Assembly (NCBI GenBank): GCA_947565875.1
Contig: CANOHR010000011.1
Coordinates: 1 to 16,267 of the forward strand
Source: an uncultured Pseudoflavonifractor sp.
GTDB lineage: Bacteria > Bacillota > Clostridia > Oscillospirales > Oscillospiraceae
DNA: 16,267 nt
Direction: 5' to 3'
The notes below the pieces were generated by a model. That model made no database searches and was not told where the DNA came from. It saw only the letters and a list, made by a program, of their open reading frames with translations. The stretch's first letter is position 1, and each line of letters opens with the position of its first letter. Shown one piece after another: positions 6,070-13,431 of this stretch. Position numbers and translations under genes: made by a program.

Positions 6070-8067
6070 ATGAAAAAGAGGATCGCGGCCCTGGCCCTGG
6101 CGTTTGCCATGGTACTGGGCACAGCCGCCCTGGCGGCCGGAGCGGAAAAAAGCGTTACCATCACCCCCATGAGCCTGAAGGTCAATGGGCTGGAGGTGAC
6201 GCCCACCAAGTCGGACGGCACCGCCGCCGATGTGTTTTCCTATGAGGGCGCTACCTATGCTCCCCTGCGCTATCTCAGCGAACTGCTGGGCATTGAGGTA
6301 GAGTGGGACAAGAACGACCCCAACTCCGCCCGGCTGGTGAACGTACCCAACATGCCCTCCGCCCCCAAGGCGGCTCTCAGCTTTAAGGCGGGGACCTATG
6401 CCGGGGAGGCTCAGGGCAATAACGCCCCGGTAAAGGTGGAAGTCACCGTCTCTGCAGACGCCATCACCGATGTGAAGGTGACGGAGCAGGCTGAGACTCC
6501 ATCCATTGCCGGTCCCGCTCTGGAGCGTCTTCCCAAGGCCATTGTAGACGGCCAGACTCTGACCGTGGATACCGTCACCGGAGCCACCAACACCAGCAAG
6601 GCTATTCTGGCCGCTGTGGAGAAGGCTCTTGTAGAGGCGGGCGGAAACGCTGAGGAACTGAAGAGGGCCGGTACAAAGGTGGAAAGCCCTGTCAGCGACC
6701 AGGCTTTGAAGGCTGACGTGGTGGTGCTGGGCGCCGGCGGCGCCGGATTGTCCGCCGCTCTGGAGGCCAAGGATCAGGGTGCGGGAACGGTTATCCTGCT
6801 GGAGAAGATGGCTTCCATCGGCGGCACCACCTTTACCTCCCAGGGCCTGATCGGCGGCTATGACAGCAAGCTGCAGAAGTCCAAGGGCGTGGAGCTTACC
6901 TTTGAGCAGATGTACGACAATCTGATGAGCAATGCCTCCTACCATCTGGACCAGGCCCTGACCACCGTCACGCTGAAGAAGAGCGGCGAGACCGTGGACT
7001 GGCTGGCCGACCGGGTGAAGCTGGACATCAACGATGTGAAGGTGGGCTACGGTCCCCTTCAGATGATGCACACCGTCAACGGCGGCGGCGCCGCCATGGC
7101 CGTTCCCTTTGAGGCCGCTCTGAAGGACGCCGGTGTGGAGGTCATGCTGGAGACCCGGGCCACCGAGCTTATCACCGACAGCACCGGCGCCGTGGTGGGC
7201 GTCCGGGCCCAGGGGAAGGGCGCCAATGTGGAGATCGAGGCCAAGAGCGTGGTCATCGCCACCGGCGGCTACGCCTACAATCCTGAGCTTACCGCCCGGC
7301 TCACCCCCGAACTGGCCGGGACCTGGGGGGTCGGCTTCCCCGGCTCCACCGGCGACGGCATCATCATGGCCAGCAATGTGGGCGCGGCCCTTACCCACAC
7401 CGACGACATGATGTGCGTGCTGAAGGACTATACCATCATGTCCGAGCATAACGGAACCTCCAACTCCGCCAACAACAACGGCTTTATGTCCCTGCCCAAT
7501 ATGATCATGGTGGGCAAGGCCGGCAAGCGCTTTGTCAACGAGAAGGACCAGGGCTATATGACCCAGAAGCTCAATGCTCCCATCTTTGACCAGATGCATA
7601 AGGACCAGCTGGGTTACGTCTGGGCTATTTCCGACCAGGCCGCCGTGGACGCCACCAATGGCAAGACCAAGCGGAACCTGGACCTGAGCTATGTGACGGG
7701 CGATACCATTGAGGAGTTTGCCGCCAATCTGGGCGTGGACGCGGAGAACCTGAAGGCCACCATCGACAACTTCAACGCCTATGTGGACGCGGGCTACGAC
7801 CAGGAGTTCCGCCGCAACGAGAAGGAGATGGCTAAGCTCACCGCTCCCTATGTGGCCATTCCCCTGGTGCCCTGCGAGATCATCACCTACGGCGGTGTGG
7901 CCCGCAACGATAAGGCTGAGGTCATTCGGGCGGACGGAAGTTCCATTCCCGGTCTGTTTGTAGCCGGTGAGGCCAGCGCCAACAGCGCCTATATGGGCTT
8001 CACCCTGACCAACTGCTTTGCCTGGGGCCGGATCGCCGGCGAGAGCGCCGCGGCTTACGCGAAATAA
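6070..8067 (+). CDS. Secreted FMN/FAD reductase with altered active site (copy 3)
   Basis: This 665-residue exported flavoprotein has a signal peptide (1-22) and the stalk domain that differs most from the other copies (28-91, e.g. TPMSLKVNG). It has one FMN_bind domain with a canonical attachment motif DTVTGAT (T173), and a FAD_binding_2 domain from about 216 (GAGGAG 221-226, ATGGY 397-401). The fumarate-reductase signature is missing: HHTMGG becomes IITYGGV (604-610), HGANRLGG becomes ASANSAYMGFTLTN, and the catalytic 'RD' after the VNE motif is absent (VNEKDQGYM). A dicarboxylate is therefore unlikely; other FAD_binding_2 enzymes of this style act on enones, steroids or aromatic enoates, but nothing here decides. 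GAGGAG lies 9 bases upstream of the ATG. It has its own promoter and terminator. Confidence 0.88.
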   Translation: MKKRIAALALAFAMVLGTAALAAGAEKSVTITPMSLKVNGLEVTPTKSDGTAADVFSYEGATYAPLRYLSELLGIEVEWDKNDPNSARLVNVPNMPSAPKAALSFKAGTYAGEAQGNNAPVKVEVTVSADAITDVKVTEQAETPSIAGPALERLPKAIVDGQTLTVDTVTGATNTSKAILAAVEKALVEAGGNAEELKRAGTKVESPVSDQALKADVVVLGAGGAGLSAALEAKDQGAGTVILLEKMASIGGTTFTSQGLIGGYDSKLQKSKGVELTFEQMYDNLMSNASYHLDQALTTVTLKKSGETVDWLADRVKLDINDVKVGYGPLQMMHTVNGGGAAMAVPFEAALKDAGVEVMLETRATELITDSTGAVVGVRAQGKGANVEIEAKSVVIATGGYAYNPELTARLTPELAGTWGVGFPGSTGDGIIMASNVGAALTHTDDMMCVLKDYTIMSEHNGTSNSANNNGFMSLPNMIMVGKAGKRFVNEKDQGYMTQKLNAPIFDQMHKDQLGYVWAISDQAAVDATNGKTKRNLDLSYVTGDTIEEFAANLGVDAENLKATIDNFNAYVDAGYDQEFRRNEKEMAKLTAPYVAIPLVPCEIITYGGVARNDKAEVIRADGSSIPGLFVAGEASANSAYMGFTLTNCFAWGRIAGESAAAYAK

Positions 8068-8087
8068 GAAAAAACGAGAAAAGTTCA

Positions 8088-8122
8088 GGGAGGGCGTCCA
8101 AAGGGACGCCCTCCCGTTTTTT
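8088..8122 (+). terminator. Intrinsic terminator of reductase gene 3
   Basis: A perfect 12-bp stem (8088-8099 with 8104-8115), loop AAAG, then TTTTTT at 8117-8122; it begins 20 bases after the stop codon. Confidence 0.93.
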
Positions 8123-8169
8123 CAGAAAAAGCTGGAAGCAAAAAAAGAAAAAAACTTTTTGTGAAAGAA

Positions 8170-8198
8170 TTTACAAACGGGAAAAAAGGAAGTATAAT
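8170..8198 (+). promoter_or_regulatory. Promoter of reductase gene 4
   Basis: TTTACA at 8170-8175, a 17-bp spacer and TATAAT at 8193-8198. The stretch GAAAGAATTTACAAACG closely matches the gene 3 promoter. Confidence 0.82.
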
Positions 8199-8248
8199 AC
8201 GCTTGCTTTTGGGAGACCAAAAAGTATATGTGTAAGGAGAGAATCACC

Positions 8249-10342
8249 ATGAAGAAAAGGATCACCGCCCTAGCCCTGGCCTTTGTCATGGTCCTGGGAA
8301 CGGCCGCTCTGGCCGCCGGAACGGAGAAGCAGATCTCCGTCACTCCCATGGATATGACCATCAACGGCCAGGCCGTTACCCCCACCAAGTCCAACGGGGA
8401 AGCCGCCGAGGTGTTTGCCTATGACGGCGCTACTTATGTGCCCCTTCGCTATCTCAGCGAACTTCTGGGCATCGAGGTAGTCTGGGACAAGGATCATCCC
8501 AACACCGCTACCCTGGTAAACGTGCCGAACTTCACCGCTCCCGCCGCCGGCAGCTTTAAGGCCGGTACCTACACCGGCGAGGGCCAGGGCTTTGGCGGTA
8601 CCATTAAGGTAGCCGTTACCCTGTCCGACACCAAGATCGAGAAGGTGGAGGTCACCGAGCACAGCGAGACTCCGGGTATCGGCACTCCCTCCATTGAGAA
8701 GCTCCCCGCCAAGATCGTGGAGGCCCAGTCCACCCAGGTGGACACCATCACCGCCGCCACCTTCGCCAGCAAGGGTGTTATCGAGGCCGTTGAGGCCGCT
8801 CTGAAGTCCGCCGGTGTGGATCCTGCCGCTCTGGTCCCCGGCGCTTCCAATGACAAGAACACCACCGCTCCCACCACCAAGGACGCCGACGTGGTCGTGG
8901 TAGGCGCCGGCGGAGCCGGCATGACCGCCGCCATCGTGGCCGCTCAGGCCGGTAAGAAGGTGGTCCTGCTGGAGAAGCTGAGCCTGGTAGGCGGCAATAC
9001 CACCAAGTCCACCGGCGGTATGAACGCCGCCGATACCCAGTATCAGGACAAGTACGAGTTCGGCCAGGCCGCCGGACTGGAGAAGACTCTGGGCTCTGCC
9101 GCTAAGGACTATCCCGCTCTGAAAGACCTGGTGGACACCGTCCAGAAGCAGTATGACGACTGGAAGAAGGACGGCTCCAAGGGCTACTTTGACACCGTGG
9201 ACCTGATGATCCTGGACACCATGGTGGGTGGCAAGTGCGTCAATAACCTGGAGCTGGTCAAGGTCCTGGCCAAGAACTCCGCTGATGGCGTGGAGTGGCT
9301 CAAGGGCATCGGCGCCAACCTGGATAACGTGGGCGCCTTCGGCGGCGCCTCCGTCAACCGGATTCACTGGCCCAAGAACGATGAGGGCAAGAAGACCAAC
9401 GTGGGCGCCTACATCGTGCCCATTCTGGAGGAGGCCTGCAAGGACGCCGGTGTGGAGATCGTCTTTGACACTCCCGTGGACGAGATCATCATGAAGGACG
9501 GCAAGGCCGTGGGCGTGAAGGCTTCCTCCACCGGTCTTACCGTCAACGCCAAGAGCGTGGTCCTGGCCACCGGCGGCTTTGGCGCCAACCTGAAGATGGT
9601 TGCCGAGCTGAAGCCCTCTCTGGACGGCTTTGTTACCACCAACGCCCCCGGCTGCACCGGTGACGGCATTAAGATGGCCGAGGCTGTCGGCGCCGCCACC
9701 GTGGACATGGACCAGATCCAGATCCATCCCACCGTGGAGCAGGCTACCTCCGCTCTGATCACCGAGGGCCTCCGGGGCGACGGCGCCATCCTGGTCAACC
9801 AGGAGGGCAAGCGCTTCTGCGACGAGGTAGGAACCCGTGACGCTGTCTCCGCCGCTGAGTTGGCTCAGACCGGCGGCTATGCCTATCTGATCGTGGACCA
9901 GAAGATGGTGGATGCTTCCGCTACCATTCAGGGCTACATCAAGAAGGGCTTCACCGTCCAGGGCGACACCTACGAGGCTCTGGCCAAGGAGATGGGCGCT
10001 CCCGAGGCTGACCTGGCCAAGACCATGGAAGCCTGGAACAAGTGCGTAGCTGACAAGAAGGACGCCGAGTTCGGCCGCACCAGCTTTGCTGAGGCGCTGG
10101 ACGCCGCTCCCTACTACGCCATTAAGATCGCCCCGGGCATCCATCACACCATGGGCGGCGTGAAGATCAATACCGAGGCTGAAGTACTGAACGCCAACGG
10201 CGTCGCCATCGGCAACCTGTACGCTGCCGGTGAGGTCACCGGAGGCGTCCACGGTGCCAACCGCCTGGGCGGCAACGCCGTGTGCGACATCGTTGTCTTC
10301 GGCCGCATCGCCGGCGCCAACGCTGCCAAGAACGCGAAATAA
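8249..10342 (+). CDS. Secreted fumarate reductase-type flavoprotein (copy 4)
   Basis: This 697-residue exported protein is probably a soluble or wall-associated fumarate reductase in which an FMN domain replaces the haem domain of Shewanella flavocytochrome c3. It has a signal peptide (1-22), stalk domain (28-91), and one FMN_bind domain whose attachment motif is DTITAAT (T171, with Ala where Gly or Ser is usual). The FAD_binding_2 domain starts near 213 (GAGGAG 219-224). All recognisable catalytic positions are present: H493 (IHPT), T505-E506 and R509 (TEGLRGDGA), R530 (GTRD), H632-H633 (HHTMGG) and R672 (HGANRLGG). Methacrylate or similar acids remain possible substrates. The start at 8249 matches the paralogues, with AAGGAG 9 bases upstream; an in-frame ATG at 8228 is less well supported. 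Activity needs an ApbE flavin transferase and a membrane electron donor encoded elsewhere. Confidence 0.92.
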   Translation: MKKRITALALAFVMVLGTAALAAGTEKQISVTPMDMTINGQAVTPTKSNGEAAEVFAYDGATYVPLRYLSELLGIEVVWDKDHPNTATLVNVPNFTAPAAGSFKAGTYTGEGQGFGGTIKVAVTLSDTKIEKVEVTEHSETPGIGTPSIEKLPAKIVEAQSTQVDTITAATFASKGVIEAVEAALKSAGVDPAALVPGASNDKNTTAPTTKDADVVVVGAGGAGMTAAIVAAQAGKKVVLLEKLSLVGGNTTKSTGGMNAADTQYQDKYEFGQAAGLEKTLGSAAKDYPALKDLVDTVQKQYDDWKKDGSKGYFDTVDLMILDTMVGGKCVNNLELVKVLAKNSADGVEWLKGIGANLDNVGAFGGASVNRIHWPKNDEGKKTNVGAYIVPILEEACKDAGVEIVFDTPVDEIIMKDGKAVGVKASSTGLTVNAKSVVLATGGFGANLKMVAELKPSLDGFVTTNAPGCTGDGIKMAEAVGAATVDMDQIQIHPTVEQATSALITEGLRGDGAILVNQEGKRFCDEVGTRDAVSAAELAQTGGYAYLIVDQKMVDASATIQGYIKKGFTVQGDTYEALAKEMGAPEADLAKTMEAWNKCVADKKDAEFGRTSFAEALDAAPYYAIKIAPGIHHTMGGVKINTEAEVLNANGVAIGNLYAAGEVTGGVHGANRLGGNAVCDIVVFGRIAGANAAKNAK

Positions 10343-10370
10343 GAAAACCCTTTCCGCTGGAAGGGACGGG

Positions 10371-10408
10371 AAAAGGACCCGGTATCCGAAGGGATACCGG
10401 GTCCTTTT
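10371..10408. terminator. Terminator between reductase gene 4 and proA
   Basis: A perfect 17-bp stem (10371-10387 with 10392-10408) with loop GAAG has A4 on the left and T4 on the right. It can end both the reductase transcript and the oncoming proBA transcript. Confidence 0.9.
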
Positions 10409-10424
10409 GTTTGTGGGAGAAGGG

Positions 10425-10554
10425 GTAAATAGAAATTTATAGGTGGTTCCATCCCTGTGCGGGCGGGTTTAGAACCCGCCCCTACACATTGCCAACCTTC
10501 GTAGGGGCCGGTTCCAAACCGGCCCGCCAGGACCACTCATAAATTTCTATTTAC
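10425..10554. repeat. Composite inverted-repeat (MITE-like) element
   Basis: Perfect 16-bp AT-rich termini (10425-10440 with 10539-10554) and a shorter paired region (10442-10449 with 10530-10537) enclose a GC-rich palindrome: 10459-10485 pairs imperfectly with 10501-10527, and each arm is itself a hairpin (10461-10481 and 10505-10525). The core resembles the element at 15552-15630. The right end stops one base from the proA stop codon. There is no protein inside. A non-autonomous mobile repeat is inferred. Confidence 0.8.
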
Positions 10555-10555
10555 C

Positions 10556-11806
10556 TCACTCCCGGATCTGGCCGGAGCCGTAGATGACATATTTGGTGGA
10601 GGTCAACTCCTCCAGACCCATGGGGCCCCTGGCGTGGAGTTTTTGGGTGGAAATACCGATCTCCGCCCCCAAGCCGAACTCAAAGCCGTCGGTGAAGCGG
10701 GTGGAGGCGTTGACGTATACCGCCGCGGCGTCCACCCCATCACAGAACTGACGCTGGGCGGTGTAATTCTCGGTAACGATGGCCTCAGAGTGGCCGGTGC
10801 CATGGGCGGCAATGAAGTCCATGGCCTCCCCAAGTCCGGACACCACCTTCACCGCCAGTTGGTAGTCTCCGTACTCTGTGTCCCAGTCCTCTCCTGTGGC
10901 CGGAATGACAACATCCCCCAGGATATCCCGGCATTCCGGGTCTCCGTGGAGGGTAACGTTTTTCTTCTGGAGAAGCTCCCAGACCATGGGGAGGAAGTCC
11001 TTGGCTACCGCCCGGTCCACCAGCACGCATTCGGCGGCGTTGCATACCGAGGGCCGGGAGCATTTGGCGTTATAGAGGATCCGGGCGGCCATGGGAAGAT
11101 CCGCCTGGGCGTGGACATAGATGTGGCAGACCCCCTCCCCGGTACGGATCACCGGCACATGGGCGTTCCGGGCCACGGAGCGGATGAGTCCCGCCCCTCC
11201 CCGGGGAATGAGGACATCCAGATATTCCGTAAGATCCATCATTTCTGAGGCAGTCTCCCTGCTGGTATCCTCCACCAGGGCGGCGCAGTCCCGGGGAAGT
11301 CCCACCGACTCCAGAGCGTCCCGGAGGATGGTGATGACCGCTTTGTTGGAGTGGAAGGCCTCCTTCCCCCCGCGGAGGATACAGGCGTTACCCGACTTCA
11401 GGCACAGGGCGGCGGCGTCTACCGTCACGTTGGGCCGGGCTTCGTAGATAATGCCGATGACCCCCAGGGGGACCCGGCGCTGCTCCAGCTTCAAGCCGTT
11501 GGGCCGGAGGATGGTTTTGACCACCTGGCCCACGGGATCGGGAAGGGAGTGGACCTGCCGGACCCCCTCGGCAATGCCGGAGATCCGCTTTTCATCCAGG
11601 GCCAGCCGGTCCAGGAGAGCGGGGCGCATCCCGTTCCGTTTTGCCTCCTCCAGGTCGGCGGCGTTGGCGGAGAGCCATTCCTCCCGCCGGGCGAGAAGGG
11701 CGTCGGCAATGGCAAGAAGGGCCTTATTTTTCAGCCCCTCCCTGGTGACGGCCAGCTTCCGGGCCGCGTTTCGGGCCGCGAGGCCCTGGGCTTCCAAAAT
11801 CGTCAT
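10556..11806 (-). CDS. proA: Gamma-glutamyl phosphate reductase
   Basis: ProA reduces gamma-glutamyl phosphate to glutamate semialdehyde with NADPH, the second step of proline synthesis in the cytoplasm. The 416-residue length is normal for the family. Seen motifs: RVPLGVIGIIYEARPNVTVD (111-130), KSGNACILRGGKEA (137-150), the catalytic cysteine C255 in SRPSVCNAAE, and the C-terminal block FGLGAEIGISTQKLHARGPM (377-396). Its ATG overlaps the proB stop as ATGA (4-base overlap), so translation is probably coupled. The gene ends one base from the composite repeat and converges on reductase gene 4. Confidence 0.98.
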   Translation of the reverse strand: MTILEAQGLAARNAARKLAVTREGLKNKALLAIADALLARREEWLSANAADLEEAKRNGMRPALLDRLALDEKRISGIAEGVRQVHSLPDPVGQVVKTILRPNGLKLEQRRVPLGVIGIIYEARPNVTVDAAALCLKSGNACILRGGKEAFHSNKAVITILRDALESVGLPRDCAALVEDTSRETASEMMDLTEYLDVLIPRGGAGLIRSVARNAHVPVIRTGEGVCHIYVHAQADLPMAARILYNAKCSRPSVCNAAECVLVDRAVAKDFLPMVWELLQKKNVTLHGDPECRDILGDVVIPATGEDWDTEYGDYQLAVKVVSGLGEAMDFIAAHGTGHSEAIVTENYTAQRQFCDGVDAAAVYVNASTRFTDGFEFGLGAEIGISTQKLHARGPMGLEELTSTKYVIYGSGQIRE

Positions 11807-12615
11807 AAAAAGTGCCCCCCACAGTGTTTTCCCCGGAACCTGGTTCCTACGTCTTTTCCTTCCACAATATCATAAAGGGCGTTGAGGTCGGATGAATTGG
11901 CGATGACCATGTCGATACCGTGGCTCATGGCCCGCTTGGCGGCGGTAAGCTTGGTGGCCATGCCGCCGGTGCCCCATTGGCTTCCCCCCCCGCCGCCCAG
12001 GGCCTCGATCTCCGGGGTAATGGCCTCCACGTGGTGGATCAGCTGAGCGCCGGGCTCCTTTCGGGGGTCGGCATCATAGAGACCGTCGATATCGGTGAGC
12101 AGGACCAGCAGATCGGCCTTGCAGAGGCCTGCCACAATGGCGGAGAGGGTATCATTGTCGCCCAGGACCTTTTTCTGTCCCGTCTCGATCTCGCTGGCGG
12201 AGACAGAGTCGTTTTCGTTGACCACGGGGATGCAGCCCATCTCCAGAAGGGCCTCGAAGGTGCCGGAAAGATGCTCGGCCCGGTCCGGGTGGTCCACATC
12301 TTCGTCGGTAAGCAGGATCTGAGCTACAGTCTGGCCATACTCCCCAAAAAGTTTGTCGTAGAGGTGCATCAGTTCGCACTGCCCCACGGCGGCGGTGGCC
12401 TGTTTGAAGCGGAGTTCCCGGGGCCGATCCTTCATACCCAGCTTGCCCGCTCCTACCCCGATGGCGCCGGAGGAGACCAGGATCACCTGGTAGCCCATAT
12501 TTTTCAGGTCCGAGAGTACCCGGGCCAGGGCGTCCATTTCCCGTAGGTTGACGCCGCCTCCCGAGCGGAGAAGGGTGGATGTACCCACCTTAATGACCAG
12601 TCTTTGTCCGTTCAT
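11803..12615 (-). CDS. proB: Glutamate 5-kinase, short form without PUA domain
   Basis: ProB phosphorylates glutamate to gamma-glutamyl phosphate, the first and feedback-controlled step of proline synthesis. At 270 residues this is an amino-acid-kinase domain only: VIKVGTSTLL (8-17), LVSSGAIGVG (46-55), VNENDSVS (132-139), GDNDTLSAIVAG (152-163), LLTDIDGLYDADPR (172-185) and GTGGMATKLTAAK (216-228). The C-terminal PUA domain of the E. coli enzyme is absent, as in a number of other bacteria. The start at 12615 is chosen because the protein begins MNGQRLVIKVGTS as the family does and AAGGGG lies 9 bases upstream; the longer open frame to 12789 runs through the promoter and is low complexity. 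Confidence 0.96.
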   Translation of the reverse strand: MNGQRLVIKVGTSTLLRSGGGVNLREMDALARVLSDLKNMGYQVILVSSGAIGVGAGKLGMKDRPRELRFKQATAAVGQCELMHLYDKLFGEYGQTVAQILLTDEDVDHPDRAEHLSGTFEALLEMGCIPVVNENDSVSASEIETGQKKVLGDNDTLSAIVAGLCKADLLVLLTDIDGLYDADPRKEPGAQLIHHVEAITPEIEALGGGGGSQWGTGGMATKLTAAKRAMSHGIDMVIANSSDLNALYDIVEGKDVGTRFRGKHCGGHFL

Positions 12616-12648
12616 TCCGATTGTCCCCTTATCCGTAAGTGTCCTTTC

Positions 12649-12676
12649 ATCATACCATATCTGAGGAAAGAAACAA
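12649..12676 (-). promoter_or_regulatory. Promoter of proBA
   Basis: Read on the minus strand, TTGTTT (12671-12676) and TATGAT (12649-12654) are 16 bp apart, giving a short leader to the proB ATG at 12615. The -35 is weak, so the call is moderate. No T-box or other leader is evident. Confidence 0.5.
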
Positions 12677-12780
12677 GGATAAAATAAAAACTTTCCGAAA
12701 CATTTTTGGAAAAGTATACGAAGAAGCGCCTCAAAATGTGAAAGGTTTGACAAGCGAAATAAAAACCGCACAAAGATTTC

Positions 12781-12808
12781 TAATTTCATCCAAATTTGGT
12801 TGAAATTA
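12781..12808. promoter_or_regulatory. 28-bp palindrome over the trmL -35 box (candidate operator)
   Basis: Bases 12781-12808 form a near-perfect palindrome: 13 of 14 symmetric pairs match, the exception being T12789/T12800. The centre is CCAAATTTGG (12790-12799). The right half contains the -35 hexamer of the trmL promoter, an arrangement typical of a repressor site. The protein that might bind is unknown. Confidence 0.6.
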
Positions 12809-12828
12809 TCGGGGAAATGGGGTACAAT
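12800..12828 (+). promoter_or_regulatory. Promoter of trmL-pgk-tpiA-gpmI
   Basis: TTGAAA at 12800-12805, a 17-bp spacer and TACAAT at 12823-12828. The leader contains a small hairpin (12845-12851 with 12861-12867) just before the GGGGAGGT ribosome site of trmL. Confidence 0.8.
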
Positions 12829-12889
12829 ACGTTTTGCTGAGAGAAAATAGCCGCCGCAGCGCTATTTCCCGGGAAAGGGGAGGTCATCC

Positions 12890-13384
12890 ATGCTCAATAT
12901 CGTTCTGGTAGAGCCGGAGATCCACCCCAACACGGGCAATGTGGCCCGGACTTGTGCCGCCACGGGGATCCGCCTTCATTTGGTGGAGCCCCTGGGCTTT
13001 GACATCAGCGACAAGGCTGTTAAGCGGGCAGGACTGGACTACTGGCACTTGGTGGATCTTCACGTGTGGCACAGTCTGGAGGAACTTTTTGAAGTGGAAA
13101 AGCCGGAGGATATCTGGCTGGCCACCTCCAAGGGCGCCAAAAGCTATGTGGACCCCACGGTGAAATTCCGGGATGGGTGCTGGCTGTTCTTCGGAAAGGA
13201 GACGGCCGGTCTTTCCGAGGCATTCCGGTTGGCCCACAGGGAGCGCTGCATCCGTATCCCCATCCGGGCAGAGGCCCGGTGCCTGAACCTGTCCAATTCC
13301 GTGGCTATCCTTGCCTATGAGGCCCTGCGGCAGACCGGTTTTCCGGGGCTGAAGGGGGCAGGGGAGATGGCCGAAGCGAACTGA
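12890..13384 (+). CDS. trmL: tRNA (cytidine/uridine-34-2'-O)-methyltransferase
   Basis: TrmL methylates the ribose of wobble base 34 in leucine tRNAs using S-adenosylmethionine; it is a dimeric SPOUT enzyme in the cytoplasm. This 164-residue protein has the family blocks in order: NIVLVEPEIHPNTGNVARTC (3-22), LVEPLGF, FFGKETAGLSE near residue 104, and the knot motif RIPIRAEARCLNLSNSVAIL (122-141), followed by YEALRQ. Length fits the family (about 155-165). GGGGAGGT is 5 bases upstream of the ATG. It leads a same-strand run of glycolytic genes with a 47-base gap to pgk, so co-transcription is likely. Confidence 0.95.
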   Translation: MLNIVLVEPEIHPNTGNVARTCAATGIRLHLVEPLGFDISDKAVKRAGLDYWHLVDLHVWHSLEELFEVEKPEDIWLATSKGAKSYVDPTVKFRDGCWLFFGKETAGLSEAFRLAHRERCIRIPIRAEARCLNLSNSVAILAYEALRQTGFPGLKGAGEMAEAN

Positions 13385-13431
13385 AGGCAAGTCAACGTAT
13401 GTATAACATATCAATTAAGGAGGTCAAAGGT

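Noticed and set aside
1345..10252. Long open frames on the minus strand opposite the four reductase genes (about 650 codons each)
   Set aside because: They are mirror frames of GC-rich coding sequence, rich in Gly, His and Leu, with no ribosome site or known domain, and they recur at the same place in each paralogue because the plus-strand genes are related.
12747..12752. TTGACA as an alternative -35 for trmL
   Set aside because: No acceptable -10 hexamer lies 15-19 bases downstream; the TTGAAA/TACAAT pair is far better.
12616..12789. N-terminal extension of proB
   Set aside because: The extension is AT-rich, would run through the -10 and -35 of the proBA promoter, and is not part of the glutamate kinase family; the start at 12615 has a ribosome site.
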